Of a stretch of DNA of 64,000 nucleotides, positions 56,300-64,000 are shown piece by piece (position 1 is the first letter of the stretch; each line of letters starts with the position of its first letter). This DNA comes from Trissonchulus latispiculum (taxonomy: Eukaryota; Nematoda; Enoplea; Enoplida; Ironidae). Location: the NCBI GenBank assembly GCA_030248195.1, contig JASAND010030764.1, positions 1-64,000 of the forward strand, in the 5' to 3' direction. A program made the position numbers and the translations under genes. Under the pieces are notes generated by a model, which saw only the letters and a list, made by a program, of their open reading frames with translations, did no database searches and had not been told where the DNA came from.

Positions 56300-56615
56300 T
56301 CATTCGAAAAAAGCTACTTAGATCGGGTTTTTCATTCAAATATAAACTAAAACTTGAATTTCACACGGGAAGTGCCACAATTGAGTATATATACCACAAT
56401 ATTTAAGATATGTGAGGTGTGGGTTCCCCCCGTTTGGGATTCTCTCCAATTGGGTTTTCCCCCGCTACTTTTTTCATTATAACCGGTCTGACGGTGCAAC
56501 CTACACTATGTAACATAAATGGAACTTCTAGGTACGCCTCTCATCTAGATCTAACCCTTAAAATAAAAAAGTCCCAGTCAAAATCCGAAAATGTGGGTTC
56601 CCCCCATGGCTATAA
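56300..56615 (+). repeat. Dispersed repeat shared with 62640-62965
   Basis: Both copies run from CTTAGATCGGGTTTTT-like sequence through TGGGTTTTCCCCC and CGCTACTTTTT to AAATCCGAAAATGTGGG in the same orientation. They are about 75-80% alike by eye. Confidence 0.65.
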
Positions 56616-56654
56616 TTGATAAAAGTGATAAAACTAACGTTATTTTGCGTATCC

Positions 56655-56885
56655 GCAACTTTTAGAAAACAATCACAAAATAATTTCGTTTGTTTTCTAA
56701 TTGTTTTCTAGAACAGAAAACAACAAGAAAACAATTTGAAAATAATTAGAAAATAAAACTTCAAAACTTTCTCATTGTTTTCTAGATTAGAAAACATTAG
56801 GAAAACAATTAGAAAAAACACCTGTGCATTAGAAAACAATTAGAAAACAAATAGAAAAATAATTGTTTTCTAATTGTTTTCTGGA
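56655..56885. repeat. GAAAACAATTAGAAAAC palindromic repeat patch
   Basis: Units of GAAAACAATTAGAAAA and the complementary TTTTCTAATTGTTTTC recur about a dozen times in 230 bp. Confidence 0.7.
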
Positions 56886-56889
56886 AATG

Positions 56890-59330
56890 GGCTTCGTGTG
56901 ACCCCCCCCCCATAGGTGTAATTGGGTAACCCCCCAGCCATTTTTTCAAACCCTTACAAACCCCCCAAAATTTTTGGGGGCCCCCAGCCCCCCCCAACCG
57001 AAAAATTGGCCAAAAATTGGGTATTTTTAGGGTAAATTTTGCAAATTTTTCAAAAGAAGTCCTCTAATTTTTGGCTTAACGTGTGTATTATCGCGAGAAA
57101 TACACGTTTATAACGGTTTTATGGACTTTCTGGCTCAATATTGACCTTATTTTAGACTTAGAAACATGTTGGCAATCAAGTTTTCGAGTTTAAAACCCAT
57201 GTATAATGTCAAAATTACTTCATAGTTGAATGTTTTTTGGCATTAGCAATGGCTGAAAATGCGATTTTTGACATAACAATAGAAAAATTTTTTGGGGGAG
57301 GTTTGGGGGGGTCGTGGGGGGGGGGGTTTGGTGCATAGATGTGGTAGGGGGGGACCCCCCCGCCCACCAAAATGACAAATTTAGGCGACCTCCCCCCACC
57401 AAAGTGACAAATTTTGGCGACCCCCCCCAGATTTTCAGATTTTTGCAACCCCCCCCCCAGATTTTTGGCCAATAAGGCCAAAAATGGCATAAAATCGGAA
57501 ATTTAGGGGGGGGCCCATAGGTGTACCACCTGTTTGGGTTGGCGGGGGGAGTAAAAAGTCCAAATCTGGCTTGGGGGGGTCTGGGTCTCAACAATCGGAA
57601 ATTTTCAAAAAACTGTACCCAAACTGTACCCAATTTTTTCAGCTAAAAATGGCCCTTTTTTGACATAAAATCGACTATTTTCGACATAAATTTAATAAAA
57701 AACCACTCGTATTGCGTTTTAAAACCTATTTTTTAGCGTTTTTAACTGTTTCTAGACAATTTTTTCAGAAAAGTTTTGAAAATTGCCAAAATTTTTACAA
57801 AAATTTAGCATTTTTTCTCTTGTTTGGACCCCATTTTAGGGGGGGAGGGGGGTCTGAGCCCGGCTTGGGGGGGGGGGAGTAGTCGAGGTCGGGTATGGAG
57901 GGTGCAGATGTGGCTGGCGAAAAGTGGGGGTGGGGGTTCAGAAAAAGTAGGGACGGGGGTTTGGCGAAAAAAGGGGGGGGGGGGTCGAAAAACGTCGATT
58001 TGGGGGGAGGGGTAAGAAAAATTTTCGAGAGGGGGGTCGGCGAAAAATTGGTTTTTGGTTAAAAAAATGAAAAATTTTCTCAATTTACAGCTATTTTCAA
58101 CTATTTTTAGCTTAATTAAGCTAATTCTAGCAATTTTTCGCTAATTTTTGGAATTTTGTTGAATTCTAAGCTAAAAATTTTCAAAAATTTAGGTAGGGGT
58201 TAGAAAATTTTTAGGGGGGAGGGGTCTGAAAAAATCGATTTGGGGGGAGGGGTAGGAAAAAATTTTTAGGGGGGGGTCGGCGACCCCTCCATTTGGGGGG
58301 AGGGGTCCCCCCCCCACCCCCCCCCTAACACACCTATGTGGGGGGTGGGGGGTCTGGCCTCTCCGTGGGGGGGGGGTAGCACAGGGGGTAAACTGTTGCC
58401 TGGTACACCTATGGGGGGACCCCACCCTCCGTCGGAACCCCCTCCTCCCAGATTTTTTCCCCACCATGGTTTGGGGGGGGGTCTAAAAAGGGGGCCCCCC
58501 AAATTCCGGGGGAGGGAGGGGGCCATAGTTTCCTTTGGGGGGTGTATCCCCCCCCCAAATTTTTGACCAAATTTACCCCCACCCCAGATTTTTTGACTTA
58601 CCCTCCCCCAACTTTTGGCTACCCCCCCCCCGAACGCCCCCCAACGATTTTTGGACCCAAAAAGTTAGCTAAATTTGGTCGAAAAATGGTCATTTTTTGA
58701 AAATTTTTTCTCAAATTTTGACCTAAAATCGCTTTAAGACGGTGCAAAAACGCCTAAAGCGTTAAGAACAAGCCTTATTTTGATGAAGAAAGGGCTAAAT
58801 TACAGAAAATTTTGCATTTTTTGGCCATTTTTCGAAATTTCTGAGGTCCGAATTCTGGGGGGGGGGTTGGGGGGTACCCCCCATCACATTTTGGAAGTCG
58901 GCCAAGATTTACCCCCCCCCCCAGACCCAAAGTTCCAGGGAAACTATGGAGGGGGCCATAGTTTCCTTAGGGGGGGTATCCCCCCCAAAATTTTCGACCA
59001 AATTTACCCCCCCCCCCCTCGAAAAATGGTCATTTCTTGAAAAAGTTTTCTAAAATTTTGGCCTAAAATCGCTTTAAAACGGTGCAAAAACGCCTAAAAC
59101 GTTAACAACAAGCCTTATTTTGATGAAAAAAAGGCTAAATTACAGAAAATTTTGCATTTTTTTGGCCATTTTTCGAAATTTCTGGGGGGGGGTTGAGGGG
59201 GGTACCCCCATCACATTTCGGAGGTCGGCCAAGATTTGCCCCCCCCCAGACCCAAAGTTCCAGGGAAACTATGGAGGGGGCCCGGCCCCCCAAACCAATT
59301 TCCCGTTACACCTATGCCCCCCATAATACC
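56890..59330. repeat. Homopolymeric G/C block cluster
   Basis: Dozens of runs of 6-12 G or C alternate with AAATTTTTGGCC-like AT-rich spacers. ORFs here (Pro/Gly-rich, both strands) reflect the runs. Strand preference of the runs changes along the block. Many could form G-quadruplexes, and run lengths may be unreliable in an assembly. Confidence 0.75.
58676..59285 (+). repeat. Two ~360 bp tandem units inside the G/C block
   Basis: TGGTCATTTTTTGAAAATTT...GGCCAAGATTT...CCAGGGAAACTATGGAGGG at 58685-58960 returns at 59024-59282 with mainly homopolymer-length differences. Confidence 0.75.
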
Positions 59331-59494
59331 CGCCTTGTTAAAGTGTGGTCTCAGGGGGCAAACTGTAGCCTGGTATACCTTATGCGTATATATACCACTC
59401 GTACTAAACATAATTTTCAGTGGTTTTTGTTTTTGTAACTTTGTAACACGGTGTAGGGCATGTCTATAGAGGTGCCGCTGCTGGTTTCTATCGT

Positions 59495-59681
59495 GGTGAT
59501 TTCATAGTTCTAGCCGCAAGCAGACGCACGTTAACGCGTCTATGTGTATGTCGACGTCTGCATGAGTCTGTGAGCGTGAACCTGTTACAAAGGGACTATA
59601 TATGAAACTTCTAAAACAGCGTGTTACATTCGTAGGCATCGACTCGCATCTGTGACCATTTACGACGACTATGAAATCACC
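59495..59681. mobile_element. 187 bp MITE, family GGTGNATTCATAGT, copy 2
   Basis: GGTGATTTCATAGTTCTAG and the right end ACTATGAAATCACC are inverted; inner GCAGACGCACG and CGACTCGCATCTG blocks are related to those of the 29309-29470 copy. Confidence 0.7.
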
Positions 59682-60229
59682 TTTAATGTTTTTTATGTTT
59701 ATATAATTAGAAATCGGTTTTTGTTTATTGGATCCTTGCCCTTGTGAGTTTTTGGAATTTCTGTATGCATTCATTAGTTGGCGCATCTTTATGTTTTATT
59801 CGTACAACTTGTCTTAACCCCACCTTATCGAGATCGTCGTTAAAAGCCCTTTGTCTTTCTACTCGATCTACTTTTTCCATGTAAGTTCTGCTCTTTTTCC
59901 TTTCATAACTTTAATTGTTGAGACAATACATAATCTACACTTTACTATATTCCTGCCGAAGAGCTGGAGTCTAAGTAGGACTTGTAAAAAAGGTATGAAT
60001 ATTTTGAAATCTTAGAAAATTAAAAAATTTATATCAGCAAATGTAAAATATATATAGATTTGTAATGCGAATGTAAAGTGAGCCAGCAAGTCCGGCTCCG
60101 GCAAAAGTATATAGGCTGCCTGCATATATATAATGTACGTACGTAATGATTTTCAAGTAAACTTAATATTCATTAGATCCCCAAAATGAAATCGAAGCTA
60201 ACAATTCACATGGTTTATTAAGCAATACT

Positions 60230-60572
60230 CTGGGCTTACTCTAGTGGGGGGCCATAAACACCCTTCCCCCCAAAAATCTTTCCCCCCCACAAGTGGGCTC
60301 CCCTTTTGGTACCAAATTTTATTCTGAAAAAATCGCTCAGAAGGCCAAATTTTCAAAAATTTTCCGGCTTCGCCGGAGATTTTTCCTAAATTTTTGCCCT
60401 TTTCATCACTAAATCCTCTTATTTTTGCTATAAAAATCAACTTTTATAGTAGATGCCAGAAAAATAGCGATATTTTTAGCATATTTTTCGAAAAATTTTC
60501 GCCCCCCCCCCAAAATTCCTTTTGGGGGGGCCCAAGGAGCCCCCCCATGAAAAATCCCTAGAATAAGCCCAG
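60230..60572. mobile_element. 343 bp element with 5 bp target duplication
   Basis: CTGGGCTTACTCTAG at the left and CTAGAATAAGCCCAG at the right are inverted. ATACT flanks both sides (60225-60229 and 60573-60577). Inside the ends are G- and C-runs; the rest is AT-rich. Confidence 0.75.
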
Positions 60573-60792
60573 ATACTTAGATTCCGCTTGGTCTTTTCAG
60601 TTGAAGTATATACCAGATTTAGGTGTTGGGAGACATGTGATAAATCATGGCTTTCTTCTTTCTTTCGTTTTGATTCCTTTTTATGCTTGTCGGGTATCTA
60701 AAGTCTGACCAAAAATTCTTGGAACCGAACTGTGTGCACTTGTCCTGAGTTAACCTTTGAACTTAGTCTATATAAAGTATATATATAACAAG

Positions 60793-60942
60793 GTTAACAA
60801 AAAAATCACCCGAAATTTTAACAAAAAAATCACCCCACCCTGACTCACAGGAAAGTCGCAGAGACCCAATTTTTTGCGTGGTGATAGCCACACATCTCGA
60901 CATTACAGCCTGTGAGTTTGAGCCCCTAGTCCCTGTCCGAAT
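60793..60942. repeat. Dispersed repeat shared with 54283-54432 (inverted)
   Basis: Mirror of the 54.3 kb copy. It abuts the left end of the palindrome at 60940. Confidence 0.7.
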
Positions 60943-62008
60943 ATCCGGTCGATTTACGGTTCTGAGCTTTGAAATTTGATATTTCATGGGCTATTATCTC
61001 AGTATCCGGTTGGTCCGGAAGTCAAATTATTTCATTAAAATGATATTTCGTCTATCCCTAACAAGCATCAACCTCAATTTACTTCATATCTGCTGTAACT
61101 TTTGAATGATGGAGTTTTAAAAATGGTTCAAAAATAACATATTTATTGCATGCGACAAAGCTAAGCATATCGGATCAAATCTCATATCCGGTTTAACAAT
61201 TAGACAAAACCAGCAAAATCAGCCCACTTTTAGAATGCTATCATTCAAAAATTACAGCAGATTATCATTTGGCAATCTGCTATAATAATATAATAATACA
61301 GCAGATAATCTGCTGTAATTTTTGAATGATAGCATTCTAAAAGTGGGCTGATTTTGCTGGTTTTGTCTAATTGTTAAACCGGATATGAGATTTGATCCGA
61401 TACGCTTAGCTTTGTCGCATGCAATATATACGTATTAGAGATGCACCGGGGCCGCCACTACCGGGGCCGGGGCCAGCTCTCGGCCCCGGTTAGGACCGGG
61501 GCCGGGGCCAAATCGCGGCCCCGGTGCCGGGGCGGGGCCTTAATGGTAGAAAGTAGCTCAAATTTTTAAAAATTTTAACTGGTCACGAAAATCTGGTACA
61601 AACGCTATATTAATGTAGTTTTCGTTCAGTCAAGTGACTAATCTCCTTGTTTTTATTTATTTTTGCCGTCAAAAGTTGCAAAATTCTAGTAAAAAGACAG
61701 TTAAAACTTCTACGAAGTTAGCTGAGTTCAGGCTCCGGTTGAAGCCGGGGCCTGACCACCGGGGCCGGGGCCGGGCTAGGCCCCGGTGCATCCCTAATAT
61801 ATATATAAGTTATTTTTGAACCATTTTTAAAACTCCATCATTCAAAAGTTACAGCAGATATGAAGTAAATTGAGGTTGATGCTTGTTAGGGATAGACGAA
61901 ATATCATTTTAATGAAATAATTTGACATCCGGACCAACCGGATACTGAGATAATAGCCCATGAAATATCAAATTTTAAAGCTCAGAACCGTAAATCGACC
62001 GGATATTC
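60940..62008. mobile_element. Nested palindrome with TATCCGG motifs
   Basis: 60940-61280 is mirrored by 61300-62008, allowing for a 361 bp insertion in the right arm. ATATCCGGTCGATTTACGG starts the left end and its complement closes the right end. The centre is AGCAGATTATC...GATAATCTGCTG. TATCCGG/CCGGATA occurs at least six times. Confidence 0.8.
61436..61796. mobile_element. GC-rich MITE with TAGRGATGCACCGG ends (hAT-like), inserted in the palindrome
   Basis: TAGAGATGCACCGGGGCC and GGCCCCGGTGCATCCCTA are inverted ends. Flanking AT-rich 8-mers are similar but not identical. A fragment of the same end is at 63832-63850. The element interrupts one palindrome arm and so postdates it. Confidence 0.7.
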
Positions 62009-63188
62009 TATTACTTTGACGCCGGTAAACTGAAGGTAGCTTCCCAAATATTCATTGTGCCAAAAACGAACATTTTTATACGCGATTCCGAGGACCAGAC
62101 CGGAAAAACCGAGTTTTTCCGGTTTTTTTCGCACCGGATACTACCATAAATAATGCAATTTTGGTCCAAATTGGACAAAACTTCGTATTTAGACTACGTA
62201 ATTTCGACCCGCTGAATCCAAAAATTTAATCAGCGAAACTGTACGGCCTAGCCATCTTGCTGTACGGTTTTTGTGACTTAGACATCCGGTTACTGGACAT
62301 GGACCGGATATGACCGGATTTTCGGAGAAGTCTTGGGCCAAGGACCAATATGCAGTATGAATTATATAATTAGCACTCTCTTTCCGTATCTGAAGCTGGC
62401 TAGCTAGGGGCCAAAAATCCTGAAAGTACCATTTCCGTATTGGAGGACCCAGGACAGGTCCAAATGTAGATTTTAACAGCCGATTGAACGTAAAAACCAT
62501 TCTCTACACGATAGGCTAACAAGTTTTATCAAATTATATCGTTTTTAGCATTTTTCAAAAATTGCTCTATGTTTATGTGTTAAACTTTGTGAAACCTGTC
62601 CGTTTGATGCTGCATTTTCAAAATGGAACATGAAAACTCAAAAAAGGTACCTAGATCGGGTTTTTTGATTTATACTAGCTAAAAAAGAGTTGAATTTTAC
62701 ACCGGAAGTGTCAGAATAGCGCTATGACAATTTTTGAGACCTGTGAGGGGTGGGTTTTCCCCCATTGGGTTTTCCCCCCGCTACTTTTTGCGTTATACCG
62801 GCCTAACGGTACAACATAGGGAAGTGCAAATGGGATTAAAAGATAGATCTAAGTACGCCAAGTACGATGGTATATAAAGTTCTCATCTAGCCCTTATAAT
62901 AAAAAAGTTCCAGCCAAAATCCGAAAATGTGGGCTTTCCCCCCCATGGCTATATATATAAAGACCGGATATGATGGTTCTGCCGGATTCTCCTCCTGCTG
63001 AGGTTTCTAAAAATATATACCTTGCATAGACTAACTTCAAAGGTTAACTCAGGACAAGCGCTCACAGTTCGGTTCCAAGAATTTTTGGTCAGACTTTAGT
63101 TACAGAGGTCATGTAGACTCATACCGTTTTCTTGCATTATATGCGTGGTAACATGACCATGATCTATTGACTTGTATATATTTTCCAG
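62009..63188. other. Interval upstream of the IDE exon
   Basis: Repeats (62640-62965, see 56300 copy) and AT-rich sequence; further CCGGATA motifs at 62139, 62300 and 62967. The 103-codon minus-strand ORF at 62189-62500 has no recognisable domain. An upstream IDE exon or promoter was not identified. Confidence 0.4.
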
Positions 63189-63424
63189 ACGGTTAGTATC
63201 GTCCACACCTGGACGCAATAGTGCTCTACCCAAAGCCCAATTAAAGTCAGATAGTGGCACAATGGGGTCGTATCCAAAGCCCAAACTAGTGGTGAACAAT
63301 GTCATACAGTCACCAGAAGATAAACGTTTATATCGAGCGTTGGAATTGGACAATGGAATGCGAGTTCTGCTTATTAGTGATCCGAAAACTGATAAATCAG
63401 CTGCCGCTCTGAATGTAGATGTTG
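63189..63424 (+). CDS. IDE: Insulin-degrading enzyme, early exon (partial)
   Basis: Acceptor TATATTTTCCAG (63177-63188) precedes the exon and G-GTAGGT (donor at 63425) follows it. The reading frame covers a Ser/Arg/Lys-containing lead ([19 protein letters not shown]), an internal ATG at 63262, and then [20 protein letters not shown] and [20 protein letters not shown]. This is the conserved start of the M16A zinc metalloprotease that degrades insulin and other small peptides. The Zn-binding HxxEH motif lies in the next exon, outside the window. The lead upstream of Met 63262 is open to the acceptor, so it could encode a mitochondrial-type extension joined to an upstream exon, with the internal Met giving the cytosolic form, as in vertebrates. 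Confidence 0.88.
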
Positions 63425-64000
63425 GTAGGTGCATTTGTGAAGTTTATTGCAGCGTTCTTTAATACGCTGATGATAATAGTCTCGAAATTTTTTCTTTTGA
63501 AGGGGAAAGGCTCAGGGGGCAAGTACAAGACATTGAGAGGCAAAGACACAGTCATTTTAGCAAAAGTTAAAGATTTGTTTTAATTTATATGCTCTACAAG
63601 CCACTTTTCGTCTCAGTAAGCTGGTCTTGTGAACCGTACTTAAAAAATTGGAGTTGCCTGGCCTTATTTCTACACTAAAATTTGTTAGGGGGCTCAAAGT
63701 TGCCCTCCATAGATGGGGCTCACCACAAATAGGGGGCTTTGAAAAAATTTGCGTATTTTTATGTTCTTTGTATAAAATTGTCAAAAATCTGGCAAAGCTG
63801 TAAAACTTTTTGAAAATCTAGGGTAAATAAATGAGGCCCCGGCCCCGGTGCATCTTTATTATATAGTAAAATTATATATAATATAATATGTATATATGTA
63901 GTAAAAATTATATATACGTGTATAAAATTTGGCAATTTTCGGGTTATGGGGGAGGTCGCCTAATGGTGGGGGCCCGCCCTCGCTCCCTGTGCGAATAAGC
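63425..64000 (+). other. IDE intron (start), with MITE fragment
   Basis: After GTAGGT the sequence is non-coding to the window end. It contains a GGCCCCGGTGCATC MITE end (63832-63850), AT-rich microsatellite-like sequence and G/C runs. Confidence 0.6.

Noticed and set aside
57215..58566. Pro/Gly-rich ORFs on both strands
   Set aside because: They are translations of G and C homopolymer runs.
62189..62500. 103-codon minus-strand ORF upstream of IDE
   Set aside because: No domain, no start context, and it lies in repeat-rich sequence.
63460..63500. Possible fifth hammerhead (CTGATGATAATAGTCTCGAAA)
   Set aside because: The two core boxes are present, but the intervening bases cannot form stem II and no pairing for stems I and III is visible.

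Overview
The window looks like nuclear DNA of an invertebrate animal. It has host genes with GT-AG introns (a ~6.7 kb extracellular-protein exon, a small two-exon gene, and an early exon of insulin-degrading enzyme), AT-rich intergenic DNA, AATAAA signals, BEL/Pao and LINE remnants, and many terminal-inverted-repeat elements. I cannot name the phylum. Host genes are few, and most of the sequence is mobile-element debris, much of it in large palindromes.

Layout. 1-5.6 kb: mostly empty, with one unrecognised, interrupted minus-strand reading frame at the left edge. 5.6-5.9, 19.1-19.4 and 26.4-26.9 kb: three copies of a short element built from GAGTTAAAATTAACTC palindromes. 6.25-15.0 kb: a large palindromic element with ~1.8-2 kb arms. 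The arms carry a Gly/Ser-type minisatellite, a ~146 bp tandem array and one ORF per arm, and a C2H2 zinc-finger ORF lies near the centre. 16.0-18.7 kb: a TTAA-flanked element and an element with a perfect 8 bp target duplication. 19.5-26.3 kb: one giant exon of a cysteine-rich, HYR/EGF-containing, probably furin-processed extracellular protein, interrupted by a single in-frame TAG. 28.2-29.1 kb: a small two-exon Ser/Thr-rich gene with a poly(A) signal. 31-34 kb: two foldback elements.

34.4-51.6 kb is the richest part. It has three copies of a fragment resembling the end of a Polinton/adintovirus-type major capsid gene followed by an adenain-like protease. Beside these are four copies of a sequence that folds as a complete type III hammerhead ribozyme. 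There is also a decayed NADAR-domain ORF (40.2-42.25 kb), a TBP-like fragment (46.1-46.45 kb) and a broken BEL/Pao pol with an inverted duplicate of its integrase. 51.6-52.8 kb is a LINE reverse transcriptase split by a palindromic insert. 53-62.9 kb holds TTAA elements, microsatellites, homopolymeric G/C blocks and a nested palindrome. At 63.19-63.42 kb is an insulin-degrading-enzyme exon.

The most unusual content is the hammerhead ribozymes tied to virus-like capsid/protease fragments inside a terminal-inverted-repeat unit, next to NADAR and TBP-like remnants. All family assignments come from reading motifs by eye; no database search was possible.
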